A stretch of DNA of 42,193 bases from Nitrospira sp. CG24D (lineage in GTDB: Bacteria; Nitrospirota; Nitrospiria; Nitrospirales; Nitrospiraceae), in NCBI GenBank assembly GCA_002869855.2, contig NEWQ02000023.1:245562-287754 (forward strand). Reading direction: 5' to 3'. How positions within the stretch are numbered: position 1 is the stretch's first letter; each line of letters starts with the position of its first letter. The notes beneath the pieces were generated by a model, which saw nothing but the letters and a program-made list of their open reading frames with translations, was not told where the DNA came from and searched no databases. Below, piece after piece: positions 16,825-25,789 of the stretch. The position numbers were made by a program, and so were the translations under genes.

Positions 16825-17523
16825 ATGCGCTCCCTCACCGTTCTGAATCAAAGGATCACCGACTGCACCGCCTGTCCACGCCTGGTGACCTACCGGAAGA
16901 CTGTGGCACAGACCAAACGCCGACAGTATCTGGAATGGACATACTGGGGAAAGCCGATTCCCGGATTCGGCGACCCGGACGCGGAACTCTATGTGCTCGG
17001 GCTCGCACCGGCGGCTCATGGCGGAAATCGAACCGGTCGGGTCTTTACGGGCGATCGCAGCGGGGACTGGCTCTACGAAGCCTTGCATCACTTCGGGTTC
17101 GCCAACCAAGCCTCATCGACTCATCAAGGCGACGGCTTGGCTCTCACGAACTGCTATATCGGCGCGACCGTCCGCTGTGCTCCTCCTGGAAATAAGCCGT
17201 CGCCCGATGAGTTTGCGCAGTGCGGCCGATACTTGCGTGATGAAATGCGCCTCCTCAAACGAAAGCGCATCGTCATCACGCTCGGGAAGATTGCTTTCGA
17301 TCACTATCTGAAGACGCACAGAGCCAATGGGCACACCATCCCGTCACCGACGCCCAAGTTTGGACACGGCGTTGCGTATCGTCTTCCGTGGGGAGACCTC
17401 TTGCTCGGTTCCTATCATCCTAGTCAGCAGAATACGTTTACCGGAAAGCTGACTCGACCCATGTTCCATTCGGTCTTTGCGCAGGCACGCCGAGAACTCG
17501 GCAATCCCTACCCCGCCAGGTAA
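16825..17523 (+). CDS. Family 5 uracil-DNA glycosylase (UDGb)
   Basis: It removes uracil (and in this family often hypoxanthine or other deaminated bases) from DNA. Motif 1 is GLAPAAHGGNRTGRVFTGD (59-77), which has no acidic residue at the usual position, as known for UDGb. Motif 3 is HPSQQNTFTGKLT near the C-terminus. Four cysteines (Cys14, Cys17, Cys118, Cys133) are placed to hold a [4Fe-4S] cluster. The length of 232 residues is normal. It is divergent from the transglycosylase gene and convergent with the transaldolase gene (nine bases between stops). Confidence 0.93.
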   Translation: MRSLTVLNQRITDCTACPRLVTYRKTVAQTKRRQYLEWTYWGKPIPGFGDPDAELYVLGLAPAAHGGNRTGRVFTGDRSGDWLYEALHHFGFANQASSTHQGDGLALTNCYIGATVRCAPPGNKPSPDEFAQCGRYLRDEMRLLKRKRIVITLGKIAFDHYLKTHRANGHTIPSPTPKFGHGVAYRLPWGDLLLGSYHPSQQNTFTGKLTRPMFHSVFAQARRELGNPYPAR

Positions 17524-17532
17524 CTAAGAGGC

Positions 17533-18180
17533 TTATTTTTTCGCCTGGGCATCCCAATCGGCCAAGAACTTCTTGAGGCCGATGTCCGTCAACGGATGCT
17601 TGACCATTTGCTGAAAAATCGAAAACGGCATCGTGCAGATATGGCCGCCGGCCAACGCCGCTTCCACGACATGCTGCGGATGGCGTACGCTTGCCACTAA
17701 GACGAACGTCTTATAGTCGTAATTCTTATAGATGGTCAGAATTTGGCGGATCAGTTCCATACCATTGGAGCTGATATCGTCGAGACGCCCAATGAAGGGC
17801 GAGACACACCAGGCCCCGGCTTTTGCCGCAAGCAGCGCCTGGGTGGGTGAGAAGCACAGGGTGACGTTCACCTTGATGCCTTCAGCGGCCATCCGCTTGG
17901 TGGCTTTCAATCCCTCTGCAATAAGCGGAACCTTGACCACGATGTTCTTATGGATCTTGGCCAGCTCTTTCCCTTCCTTCACCATGGCATCCGCTTCAAC
18001 GCTGACGACTTCCGCGCTGATGGGCCCGTCGACGATGTTGCAGATTTCGACCAGCATTTCCTTGAAGCTGCGGCCTTCCTTCGCCACGAGCGACGGATTG
18101 GTCGTGACCCCGTCGAGCAACCCAAGACTGGCCGCTTCTTGAATTTCTTTCACGTTCGCCGTATCGAGATAGAATTTCAT
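17533..18180 (-). CDS. Small transaldolase / fructose-6-phosphate aldolase-like (TalC family)
   Basis: A 215-residue TIM-barrel aldolase of the short transaldolase type. MKFYLDTAN at the start, DGVTTNPSL (23-31), the Schiff-base Lys83 in VVKVPLI, and the [15 protein letters not shown] and SPFIGRLDD blocks are diagnostic. It should interconvert sedoheptulose-7-P/glyceraldehyde-3-P with erythrose-4-P/fructose-6-P, or act as fructose-6-P aldolase; the two activities cannot be told apart with certainty by eye. Its upstream region is shared with the strong lipoprotein promoter at 18276. Confidence 0.93.
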   Translation of the reverse strand: MKFYLDTANVKEIQEAASLGLLDGVTTNPSLVAKEGRSFKEMLVEICNIVDGPISAEVVSVEADAMVKEGKELAKIHKNIVVKVPLIAEGLKATKRMAAEGIKVNVTLCFSPTQALLAAKAGAWCVSPFIGRLDDISSNGMELIRQILTIYKNYDYKTFVLVASVRHPQHVVEAALAGGHICTMPFSIFQQMVKHPLTDIGLKKFLADWDAQAKK

Positions 18181-18275
18181 GGGAGCATCCTTTCATTACC
18201 GAGATGACGTCTACGCATAATCTGTGTCGGCCATTTTAGGGGGAACTCAAGTACGACGCAACGCGACCGCGTGGT

Positions 18276-18304
18276 TTGACAGCTCTCCGGACGGGGGTTA
18301 GAAT
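18276..18304 (+). promoter_or_regulatory. Near-consensus sigma-70 promoter
   Basis: TTGACA at 18276-18281, a 17-base spacer, and TAGAAT at 18299-18304. It is one of the best promoter matches in the window and drives the small lipoprotein gene starting at 18366. Confidence 0.65.
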
Positions 18305-18365
18305 TTGCACGTCCACCAAGCCATGCATCCTACGTTGTGTCTCGCATCTGAGGAGGAGTTCACTC

Positions 18366-18677
18366 ATGCGTCTTTCTGCAATGTTCTTGATCAGCTGCTT
18401 GGCTCTGACCGCCTGTAGCTCCAGTAATCCCTATCTTGAAGCCTCGCTCAAACCGGCCGAACTCCAAGGGAAAGACAAAGCCTGGTTTGAGAAAAACTGG
18501 GGCACGCCTGACGGAAAAGCTTCCCGCTTCTTCGGCGGCGAAACGTGGACCTACTACCGCATTGCCGGCGGAAAGTCCGGCCCGCCTCTATTTAATTTCT
18601 CACCCAACCAGTGTCAGATTCTGCTGAAGTTCGACAAAGAAGAAAAGCTGTCTGACTACAGCTACTCAGGCTGCTAG
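18366..18677 (+). CDS. Small lipoprotein, 103 aa, unknown function
   Basis: It has a lipoprotein signal with lipobox LTAC (Cys17), then a compact domain (KAWFEKNWGTPDGKASRFFGGETWTYYR, ending SDYSYSGC). The pattern of 'W..GTP....R..GGE.W.Y' resembles SmpA/BamE-type small outer-membrane lipoproteins, but homology is not certain. GAGGAG lies just before the ATG, and a strong promoter is 60 bases upstream, so it is probably well expressed. Its 3' end overlaps the next, oppositely oriented gene by four bases. Confidence 0.8.
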   Translation: MRLSAMFLISCLALTACSSSNPYLEASLKPAELQGKDKAWFEKNWGTPDGKASRFFGGETWTYYRIAGGKSGPPLFNFSPNQCQILLKFDKEEKLSDYSYSGC

Positions 18678-18925
18678 CTTGTTCGCTGCTCTTCAAACTT
18701 CGCCGCGCATTCCTGACTGCAAAAGCAATTGGAGATCCCTCCGACCTGCTGGACGATTGCAGTTTTTCTAGGAACAAACACCCCGCAGACCGGATCTTGG
18801 ACCATCTGATCTCCATCTAATGGTGGTGGCGCCGGTCTACCAACCTGCTTGGAACTCCGATAAATACTTTTCAAGAGCACAAATAACAGAACCAGCAAGC
18901 CGATTATCAGAAATAATCTATACAT
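18674..18925 (-). CDS. Membrane-anchored YHS/PP0621-type small protein
   Basis: The 83-residue protein has an N-terminal membrane helix (LFLIIGLLVLLFVLL, about 4-18), a basic and Pro-rich linker, and a Cys-rich end, DPVCGVFVPRKTAI...NCFCSQECAAKF, which matches the YHS/TRASH-like metal-binding pattern (CG..V......F CS..C...F). Proteins of this layout are annotated as the PP0621 family. A role in metal binding at the inner membrane is an inference. Confidence 0.75.
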   Translation of the reverse strand: MYRLFLIIGLLVLLFVLLKSIYRSSKQVGRPAPPPLDGDQMVQDPVCGVFVPRKTAIVQQVGGISNCFCSQECAAKFEEQRTS

Positions 18926-19126
18926 AGTGTGTTCCTGTCAAACCGACCACAATCCTATGGAAGCGTCCCATGGCTGTCAAGGCTGAGCACCCTGGAAGGC
19001 ATGTTGCACATTGTACAGAAGTGGCCAAATGGCCTAGTACATCGCTGGGCAAAAAGGACTCTTGCCCTCTCCATCCAGTACTTCAGAAGGATATGCATCC
19101 ATTTCTGTAAGTGTTACAGTCCGCCT

Positions 19127-19279
19127 ATGAAGACATGCGATAAATGCCGCGGTTCAATGTTGCCAGAGCGGGCGGTGGATTTGGACGCAGGGCTTGCGAT
19201 CACAGTGTTTGCGTGCTTAAACTGTGGTCGGAGAAAAGCAGCGGACCAGGAACCACGGCCCATCACGGCAAGACATTGA
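19127..19279 (+). CDS. 50-aa zinc-ribbon protein
   Basis: The peptide MKTCDKCRGSMLPE..ITVFACLNCGRRK holds two CxxC pairs 23 residues apart, a minimal zinc ribbon with nothing attached. The ATG at 19127 is the natural start; the open frame reaches farther back but without coding character. No clear Shine-Dalgarno. It is the first of three closely packed very small genes (6-base gap to the next). Confidence 0.6.
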   Translation: MKTCDKCRGSMLPERAVDLDAGLAITVFACLNCGRRKAADQEPRPITARH

Positions 19280-19285
19280 CCGTCT

Positions 19286-19489
19286 ATGGCAGAACCAAAA
19301 CCACTTACGTACGATGAGCAGAAAGCTGCCGAGGCAGCTTTTGTTGGCGCCCCTTCTAATCCAAAATGGACGGAGGCCGCTCAACTGCTCTACGTCAGGC
19401 TTTCGGCGACGATCCAGACTCGCTCGAAAGAAACGATCGGTACGCCAACTGGATCCGCGATTCATGACGGGGATGCGTCTCGTCGATGA
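19286..19489 (+). CDS. Small acidic-to-neutral hypothetical protein, 67 aa
   Basis: It begins MAEPKPLTYDEQKAAEAAF and contains SNPKWTEAAQLLY, a helical layout. No recognised family. It sits six bases after the zinc-ribbon gene and its TGA overlaps the ATG of the following gene (ATGA at 19486-19489). The tight packing is the main reason to accept it. Confidence 0.5.
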   Translation: MAEPKPLTYDEQKAAEAAFVGAPSNPKWTEAAQLLYVRLSATIQTRSKETIGTPTGSAIHDGDASRR

Positions 19490-19644
19490 AACCCGCGGTG
19501 ACTAGGGTGTCTGCCGTTCCCCGGACTGCCGTACTGTGCTGTCCCTCCTGCTATCGCATGATCAGCTTCACACGCGACCAACTTATCGTCTCCTGTGATG
19601 CCTGCGGCCACAGCTTCCCACAATCGCCCCCTTCGCCGAACTAG
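19486..19644 (+). CDS. 52-aa zinc-ribbon protein
   Basis: ATG at 19486 overlaps the stop of the preceding gene. The 52-residue product has LCCPSCYRMISF...VSCDACGHSFP, again two CxxC pairs (18 residues apart) as in a zinc ribbon, followed by a Pro/Ser tail. No catalytic domain. The paired cysteines and the ATGA coupling argue that it is real. Possible roles are RNA/protein binding or zinc storage; none is shown. Confidence 0.5.
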   Translation: MKPAVTRVSAVPRTAVLCCPSCYRMISFTRDQLIVSCDACGHSFPQSPPSPN

Positions 19645-19656
19645 CTCGAGCTTCCC

Positions 19657-19680
19657 CGACACTAAGTGTCGTTCTGTGTT
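19657..19680 (+). terminator. Candidate terminator after the small zinc-ribbon genes
   Basis: CGACAC (19657-19662) pairs with GTGTCG (19666-19671) around a TAA loop, followed by TTCTGTGTT. Short stem and imperfect T-run, so only a candidate. Confidence 0.35.
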
Positions 19681-19800
19681 AAGGCACTCCTCCGCTGCGT
19701 AGCCTCGCCTATGCCGATCATCCTGGATCGGGCTGCTCAGGAGCAATAAGGAGACGCGATGAAGTTGGTAGAACAACGCAAGGGGAGCGTGTCCCGAAAC

Positions 19801-19818
19801 TGACTCAGAACTGAGTCA
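19801..19818. repeat. Perfect 18-base palindrome at the dapB stop codon
   Basis: TGACTCAG-AA-CTGAGTCA: eight-base arms with a two-base centre. It includes the dapB stop. The loop is too short for a standard terminator, so a protein-binding dyad is as likely. Confidence 0.45.
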
Positions 19819-20619
19819 CTTCAGACCTAACACGTCCATCATGTCATAGAGGCCTGGCGGCTGGCGCACCACCCAACGAGCCGCGCGCAGCGCGCCACGC
19901 GCAAAGGTGTCGCGACTGCTGGCACGGTGCGTCACCTCGATGCGCTCACCCATCCCGCCGAAGAGAACGGTGTGATCTCCCACTATATCGCCGGCCCGGA
20001 TAGTCTGAATGCCGATTTCCTGTTTCTTCCGTTCCCCGATCAGGCCTTTTCTGGAATAGACGCCGACTTGATCCAGGTCACGATTGACGGCGCGCGCGAG
20101 TACTTCCGCAATTTTCAATGCGGTACCGCTCGGGGCGTCTTTCTTGAGACGGTGATGCGCCTCAATCACTTCAATGTCGTAGTCGTCACCCAATGTCTTG
20201 GCCATTTCCCCGATGACTTTATAGATCAAGTTGACGCCCACGCTCATATTGGGAGACAACACGCAGGGAACCTGTCTCGCAAGCCCCTTGATCTCCTCAA
20301 GTTGGGACGGATTCAGTCCCGTCGTACCGATGACCATGGCCCGACGATGCTGGGCGACAATACGGAAATGCTCTAGCGTCGCTTCGGGAGCAGAAAAATC
20401 AATGACGACTTCACCACGCTCCATCAATGCAGCCAGATCACTGGTGATGGCCACGCCGGCGCGTCCGGTGCCCGAGGTCTCGCCGGCATCATCGCCTATG
20501 GCATGATGCCCACTTCCTTCGAGCGCCCCAGCCAATGTCAACGCCGTCGAATCCCGCACCAGCGCAACCAACCTGCAACCCATCCGTCCCGCCGCACCAG
20601 CTACCACGACTTTAATCAT
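19816..20619 (-). CDS. dapB: 4-hydroxy-tetrahydrodipicolinate reductase
   Basis: It reduces the DapA product to tetrahydrodipicolinate with NAD(P)H. The nucleotide-binding start is VVVAGAAGRMG (4-14), and the signature EAHHRLKKDAPSGTAL (153-168) contains catalytic His155 and Lys159. The length of 267 residues is normal. It is the last gene of the arg/lys operon, 29 bases after dapA. Its product feeds DapL (6419-7594). Confidence 0.97.
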   Translation of the reverse strand: MIKVVVAGAAGRMGCRLVALVRDSTALTLAGALEGSGHHAIGDDAGETSGTGRAGVAITSDLAALMERGEVVIDFSAPEATLEHFRIVAQHRRAMVIGTTGLNPSQLEEIKGLARQVPCVLSPNMSVGVNLIYKVIGEMAKTLGDDYDIEVIEAHHRLKKDAPSGTALKIAEVLARAVNRDLDQVGVYSRKGLIGERKKQEIGIQTIRAGDIVGDHTVLFGGMGERIEVTHRASSRDTFARGALRAARWVVRQPPGLYDMMDVLGLK

Positions 20620-20648
20620 GACCTTGTCTCACCCCTCCGAAGCACAGC

Positions 20649-21521
20649 CTAAATAAATCCGCCCTCTTTCATCACTCGCATCAACTGGTCTCGATGGTCC
20701 TTTCCCATCGAACAGAGGGGCAGGCGAAGCTCAGGATCGATCTTTCCCATCATTCCCAGCGCCTCTTTCACGGGAATTGGATTCGTTTCATAGAACAACG
20801 CGGCAAATAAGGGCGACAGCTGGAAGTGGATGCGTCGAGCCTCCGCAATATTCCCGGCCGCAAACGCCTGGACCATGTTCGCCATCTCGGTTGGAGCGAT
20901 ATTGGCCGTCACGGTAATCACACCTTGCCCGCCGACCGCCATCATCGGCAAGGTCATCGCATCGTCGCCGGCGAGCACCGCAAGGCGGTCACCGCACGTG
21001 TGCACAATATCCGATGCCTGTTGAATCACCCCGCTACCCTCTTTCACACCCACGATGTTCTGAATCACGGCCAGTCTGGCAATCGTTGCCGGAAGCATAT
21101 TCACGCCGGTTCGCCCGGGAATGTTGTACAGCACCAGCGGCAAATCGACCGCCTCGGCAATCGCCTTGTAGTGGCGATACAAGCCTTCCTGCGTCGGCTT
21201 GTTGTAGTACGGCGTAATGAGGAGCGCAGCATCGGCCCCGGCCTCCTTCGCATGCTTCGTCAGCGAGATAGCCTCATCAGTACTATTTGAGCCGGTCCCT
21301 GCCGTGACGGGGACTCGGCGACGAACCACTTCCACGGTCAGCTCAATCACACGGTTATGTTCCTCGTGTGACAGCGTGGCGGACTCCCCGGTGGTGCCAC
21401 AAGGGACAATGCCGTTCGTGCCCTTAGCGATCTGCCACTCGATCAGATCGCCCAGCGCCCGCTCGTCGACTTTGCCCTTTCGAAAGGGTGTCACGATCGC
21501 GACATGAGAACCGGTAAACAT
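20649..21521 (-). CDS. dapA: 4-hydroxy-tetrahydrodipicolinate synthase
   Basis: It condenses pyruvate with aspartate semialdehyde, the first committed lysine step. A TIM barrel of 290 residues, with GTTGES (42-47), the proton-relay Tyr132 in LYNIPGRTG, and Schiff-base Lys160 in VGVKEGSG. It lies between lysA and dapB on the same strand. Confidence 0.97.
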   Translation of the reverse strand: MFTGSHVAIVTPFRKGKVDERALGDLIEWQIAKGTNGIVPCGTTGESATLSHEEHNRVIELTVEVVRRRVPVTAGTGSNSTDEAISLTKHAKEAGADAALLITPYYNKPTQEGLYRHYKAIAEAVDLPLVLYNIPGRTGVNMLPATIARLAVIQNIVGVKEGSGVIQQASDIVHTCGDRLAVLAGDDAMTLPMMAVGGQGVITVTANIAPTEMANMVQAFAAGNIAEARRIHFQLSPLFAALFYETNPIPVKEALGMMGKIDPELRLPLCSMGKDHRDQLMRVMKEGGFI

Positions 21522-21571
21522 AATGGCTCCTTCTCAAGGTACAGGAATCTATAGGCAGTCCACGCCTCGTA

Positions 21572-22834
21572 CTACTTCAAGAACGCCGGGATCGTCTCGC
21601 CCTTGACCAGATCCTCGTAGGTTTCACGCTCGCGAATGACATGGATATCTCCGCCCTTGACCAGCACTTCCGGGACACGGGGCCGCGAGTTGTAGTTCGA
21701 TGCCATGACAAATCCATAGGCCCCCGCGCTCATCACCGCCATTAATTCACCCGGCTTCACGGCGGCCAGCAAGCGGTCCTTGGCCAGAAAATCTCCCGAC
21801 TCACAGACCGGACCAACGATATCGACCTGCTGCTTGGCTCGATGGCCGGCTTCTTCATTGACCGGCTTGATTTCATGGTAGGCGCCATAGAGGCTGGGGC
21901 GAATGAGATCATTCATCGCCGCATCGACGATGACAAAGCTCTTGGCCTCCCCTTCTTTCAAGTACAACGCCTTCGTCACGAGGATGCCGGCATTGCCGAC
22001 AATCACCCGCCCAGGCTCCATCACCAGCGTCAACCCTAAGTCCTTGACGAGTGGAAGAAGGGCATCGGAAAGATCCTGGGGCAATGGAGGCTTTTCATCC
22101 GAATAGGTGATGCCCAACCCGCCACCAATATTCAGGTAGCGAATATTAATCCCCTGCGCCTTGAGCGTCGCAATCAATGCGACGACTTTTTTCAACGCCG
22201 CGATAAAGGGGGCGACTTCCGTCAACTGAGAACCGATATGGGCGTGGACGCCGGCCACATCAATGTGACTCATGGAGGAAGCCAGGGTGAATTCTTCCAC
22301 GGCCCGATCAGCCGCAATCCCAAACTTGCTTTTCTTCATGCCGGTTGAAATATACGGATGGGTTTTCGGATCGATGTCAGGATTGATCCGCAGCGCCACG
22401 CGCGCCTTTTTCCCGACGGAGGCGGCAACCTCTTGAATCGCCTTCAGTTCGGCCGACGACTCGATATTGAACATCAGAATATCGGCTTTAAGGGCCTCAC
22501 GGATTTCGTCGGCGGTTTTCCCGACTCCGGCAAAGACAATCTTCGAAGCCGGGACACCGGATTTCAGTGCGCGAAACAACTCGCCGCCCGAGACAATGTC
22601 GACGCCGCTGCCCTCCTTGGCCATCAGGCTGAGGATGGCCAAATTCGAGTTCGACTTCATGGCAAAGGCGATGACATGAGGGATATTCTTGAAGGCACTA
22701 TCGTACGCCCTGAAATGCCGGATGAGCGTCGAGTGGCTATAGACATAACAAGGCGTGCCGACCTCTTTGGCAATTCGGCTGATCGGCACCTGTTCGCAAT
22801 ATAATTCGCCCTGGTGATACTCGAAGTCATGCAT
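21572..22834 (-). CDS. lysA: Diaminopimelate decarboxylase
   Basis: It removes CO2 from meso-diaminopimelate to give lysine. A fold-type III PLP enzyme of 420 residues: PLP Lys60 in AFAMKSNSN, LRINPDIDPKTHPYISTG, the glycine loop NIGGGLGITY, EPGRVIVGNAG, and the catalytic Cys in GPVCESGDFLA near residue 350. It lies 56 bases after the small lipoprotein gene and 50 bases before dapA. Confidence 0.97.
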   Translation of the reverse strand: MHDFEYHQGELYCEQVPISRIAKEVGTPCYVYSHSTLIRHFRAYDSAFKNIPHVIAFAMKSNSNLAILSLMAKEGSGVDIVSGGELFRALKSGVPASKIVFAGVGKTADEIREALKADILMFNIESSAELKAIQEVAASVGKKARVALRINPDIDPKTHPYISTGMKKSKFGIAADRAVEEFTLASSMSHIDVAGVHAHIGSQLTEVAPFIAALKKVVALIATLKAQGINIRYLNIGGGLGITYSDEKPPLPQDLSDALLPLVKDLGLTLVMEPGRVIVGNAGILVTKALYLKEGEAKSFVIVDAAMNDLIRPSLYGAYHEIKPVNEEAGHRAKQQVDIVGPVCESGDFLAKDRLLAAVKPGELMAVMSAGAYGFVMASNYNSRPRVPEVLVKGGDIHVIRERETYEDLVKGETIPAFLK

Positions 22835-22890
22835 CGTGAAAATCCTCGTTCAGTAAGTTGATCCCGCTCACTGCGAATTCTCGGCCCTCA

Positions 22891-23157
22891 TTACCTTGTG
22901 CCAACCGGACGTAACGGCGGCAACTCTTCATCCTGCCCTTTGATCTCACCCGGCGCGACCTGATCCGAGGACACCGTTGTATTGACGGCCTCCTGAGCCG
23001 CGCCCAGTTTCTTCAACTCCGTTTTCTGTCTGGCAATCGTAGGATTGACGCCCACGTTCTCCGGAGCAACCGGAGCACCTACGACGCCACAGGCCGTCAC
23101 CACGGTCAGAAAGGTCAGGCTGATACCAGCAAAAACAACGTACCTCGCTTGCTTCAT
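22891..23157 (-). CDS. Small LptM-like lipoprotein in the argH-lysA gap
   Basis: An 88-residue protein with a signal peptide and lipobox VVTAC (Cys23), followed by CGVVGAPVAP, which resembles the C-G-x-x-G-P-x-x-P start of LptM/YifL (LppL) lipoproteins, and then a charged, disordered-looking tail (QKTELKKLGAAQEAV..GQDEELPPLRP). In E. coli LptM sits next to dapF and helps mature the LPS translocon LptD; in pseudomonads the equivalent lppL sits next to lysA. Its position here between argH (4-base overlap) and lysA supports the same family. The longer tail is unlike LptM, so orthology is an inference. Confidence 0.75.
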   Translation of the reverse strand: MKQARYVVFAGISLTFLTVVTACGVVGAPVAPENVGVNPTIARQKTELKKLGAAQEAVNTTVSSDQVAPGEIKGQDEELPPLRPVGTR

Positions 23158-24566
23158 GCCAACAACTTCGCCAGCTCTTTTAGGCGGCGAACCACTTGCA
23201 GCCTGGCAGTCCCGCCGATTTGCGCCTTCCGATCGATGGCCCCCTGCACCGTGAGCCGCTCCAGCACGGACTTCTCAAAGCGGGGCGAAAAGACACAGAG
23301 TTCTTTGACCGTGAGGTCGGAGAGTTCGCGCCCGGCATCCAAGGCCCAGCGGACAATCCGGCCGGTAATCGCGTGCGCCTCTCGAAATGGTACGCCCTTG
23401 GTCACCAAATAGTCAGCCAGCTCTGTCGCCAACATCCCGCCCCCTGTCAAAGCGCGAGTCAACGCAGCCCGATCCACTTTGAGCCGGCGCATCAGCTCCG
23501 TCATGACTTCGACACAGTCTTGCGTCGTGTCGAGCGCATCGAACAGCGCCGGTTTGTCTTCCTGCAAATCGCGGTTGTAGCTGAGCGGCAACGCTTTCAA
23601 CGTCGTCATCAATCCGATGAGATGACCATAGACACGGCCGGTCTTTCCACGCACCAGTTCGGGCACGTCCGGATTCTTTTTCTGGGGCATCATGCTGCTG
23701 CCGGTGCAGAATCCGTCCGGCAGATCGACAAAATGAAATTCCTGCGTGGCCCAAATAATGAGCTCTTCGCTCATGCGCGACAAATGCATCATGATGACCG
23801 CGAGCGCCGCCGCCACTTCGATCATGAAGTCGCGGTCGGACACCGCATCGAGACTGTTTTGCGTGACCGCAGGAAAGTCCAACAAAGCCGCGGTGTAGAG
23901 CCGGTCCACCGGGTAGTTCGATCCCGCCAGCGCCCCGGACCCCAAGGGCATCACGTTGACCCGCGTCCGTGCATCCGCGAGACGCGCCTTGTCGCGCAAA
24001 AACATTTCCACATACGCGAGGAGATGATGCGCCAACAGCACCGGTTGCGCACGCTGCAAATGCGTGTAGCCCGGCATCGGCACATCGAGATGTTCCGTCG
24101 CCTGCGTCACGAGCACGCGCTGAAATTCCGTGAGCCGCCCGATGAGGACCGTGAGCTGATCACGCACATACAGCCGCACATCGAGCGCCACTTGATCGTT
24201 GCGGCTGCGCCCCGTGTGCAATTTGCCGCCGATCGGGCCGATCAACTCGGTCAATCGGCGCTCGATCGCCATGTGAATATCTTCGTCTTCCGGCAGAAAC
24301 TTGAAGCGTTCCCGCTCCAGTTCGTGCTGCACCAGCTGCAAACCCCGCACGATCGTCGCCTGGTCCCGGCGGCTGAGCACACCGGCCTTGGACAGTGTCT
24401 GGCAATGGGCGATGCTGCCGCGGATATCGTGCGCATACAGCCGCTTATCCACCGCGATGGATCGGGTGAAGGCTTCCACCAACCGGTTGGTGGGCTCGCG
24501 AAAACGCCCTGCCCAGGCCTTACTCGGCTTGCCTGCCCCTGCTTTGCCGGATTTCCGACTGGCCAT
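23154..24566 (-). CDS. argH: Argininosuccinate lyase
   Basis: It splits argininosuccinate into arginine and fumarate. A 470-residue fumarase/aspartase-superfamily enzyme: TGRSRNDQ (118-125), the HxxxAQP block TYHLQRAQP-like at YTHLQRAQP (167-175), and the signature GSSMMPQKKNPD (289-300). An N-terminal extension of about 15 residues (SRKSGKAGAGKPSK) precedes the usual WAGRF start. The ATG shares one base with the argG stop (TAATG), indicating coupling. Confidence 0.97.
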   Translation of the reverse strand: MASRKSGKAGAGKPSKAWAGRFREPTNRLVEAFTRSIAVDKRLYAHDIRGSIAHCQTLSKAGVLSRRDQATIVRGLQLVQHELERERFKFLPEDEDIHMAIERRLTELIGPIGGKLHTGRSRNDQVALDVRLYVRDQLTVLIGRLTEFQRVLVTQATEHLDVPMPGYTHLQRAQPVLLAHHLLAYVEMFLRDKARLADARTRVNVMPLGSGALAGSNYPVDRLYTAALLDFPAVTQNSLDAVSDRDFMIEVAAALAVIMMHLSRMSEELIIWATQEFHFVDLPDGFCTGSSMMPQKKNPDVPELVRGKTGRVYGHLIGLMTTLKALPLSYNRDLQEDKPALFDALDTTQDCVEVMTELMRRLKVDRAALTRALTGGGMLATELADYLVTKGVPFREAHAITGRIVRWALDAGRELSDLTVKELCVFSPRFEKSVLERLTVQGAIDRKAQIGGTARLQVVRRLKELAKLLA

Positions 24567-25780
24567 TAGGACTTCGCTTTCCGCCTTTGCGCCCGAATCT
24601 TCAACCGCAGCGCGTTCAACCGGATGAAGCCCTCGGCGTCTTTCTGGTTATACACATCGTCCTCTTCAAACGTCGCAATATCCAGCCGGTAGAGAGAATT
24701 CTTCGACTTCCGGCCGGCAAGGGTGCAACTACCCTTATAGAGCTTCACGCGGGCCGTCCCCGAGACATCTTTTTGCGCTTCGTCGATGGCCACCTGCATC
24801 ATTTCCCGCTCCGGGCTGAACCAGTAACCGTTGTAGATCAGATCGGCAAACCGCGGAATCAGGCTGTCACGGAAGTGCAAGACCTCCCGGTCCATCGTGA
24901 GCGATTCGAGTCCGCGATGCGCAACGTGCAGGATCGTCCCGCCGGGCGTTTCGTACACGCCCCGGGACTTCATCCCGACATAGCGGTTTTCAACCAGATC
25001 GACCCGGCCGATCCCATGCGCCCCGCCCAGCTTATTGAGGTGCGCGAGCAGCGTCGCCGGGCTCATCTTTTTGCCGTCGACGGCGACCGGGTTCCCCTGC
25101 TCATACTCGATTTCGACTTCCAGCGGCTTGTTGGGCGCCTGCTCAGGAGACACCGTCATCTGGAAAATTTCATCCGGAGGAGACTTCCAGGGATCTTCAA
25201 GAATGCCGCCCTCGTAGCTCACGTGAAAGAGATTCAGGTCCATGCTGTAGGGCTTGGCTTTCGTCGCCGTGACTGGAATACCATGCTTGTCGGCATATTC
25301 GATACACTCCCGCCGCGACCGGAGGGTCCACTCACGCCAGGGCGCGATGATCTTCAGACCGGGAGCCAGCGCCATATAGGTGAGCTCGAACCGCACCTGA
25401 TCGTTGCCCTTTCCGGTGGCGCCATGCGACACCGCCTCGGCCCCCTCCTTCAACGCGATCTCCGCCTGGCGACGCGCGATGAGCGGACGAGCAATCGAGG
25501 TCCCCAGCAAGTAGCAGCCTTCATACATCGCGTTCCCGCGCAACATCGGAAACACGTAGTCCTTCACGAAGGTCTCGCGCAGATCCTCGACATAGACCTT
25601 CTTCACGCCAAGCTTCTTGGCTTTCGCCTTAATGGCCTGCAGGTCTTCGCCTTGGCCAAGGTCCGCGCAAAACGCAATCACTTCCGCCTGATAGGTTTCC
25701 TGCAACCACTTCAAGATGACCGAGGTATCAAGCCCGCCGGAATACGCGAGGACAATTTTCTTGATCGATGTCTGTTTCAT
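24566..25780 (-). CDS. argG: Argininosuccinate synthase
   Basis: It joins citrulline and aspartate with ATP. The PP-loop is AYSGGLDTS (12-20), followed by [46 protein letters not shown] and the [19 protein letters not shown] block. The length of 404 residues is normal. It overlaps argH by one base and follows argF by nine bases. Confidence 0.97.
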   Translation of the reverse strand: MKQTSIKKIVLAYSGGLDTSVILKWLQETYQAEVIAFCADLGQGEDLQAIKAKAKKLGVKKVYVEDLRETFVKDYVFPMLRGNAMYEGCYLLGTSIARPLIARRQAEIALKEGAEAVSHGATGKGNDQVRFELTYMALAPGLKIIAPWREWTLRSRRECIEYADKHGIPVTATKAKPYSMDLNLFHVSYEGGILEDPWKSPPDEIFQMTVSPEQAPNKPLEVEIEYEQGNPVAVDGKKMSPATLLAHLNKLGGAHGIGRVDLVENRYVGMKSRGVYETPGGTILHVAHRGLESLTMDREVLHFRDSLIPRFADLIYNGYWFSPEREMMQVAIDEAQKDVSGTARVKLYKGSCTLAGRKSKNSLYRLDIATFEEDDVYNQKDAEGFIRLNALRLKIRAQRRKAKS

Positions 25781-25789
25781 GATGAATGC

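Noticed and set aside
19759..19803. 14-codon frame MKLVEQRKGSVSRN behind AAGGAG
   Set aside because: The ribosome site is good, but the peptide is too short and featureless to call a gene and it ends inside the palindrome at the dapB stop. It may be the start of a lost gene.
23196..24569. Very long open frame opposite argH (and a similar one opposite argG and argF, 24587-26317)
   Set aside because: These are antisense shadows caused by high GC and strong codon bias; the translations are His/Arg-rich without motifs, whereas the minus strand carries clear ArgH, ArgG and ArgF signatures.
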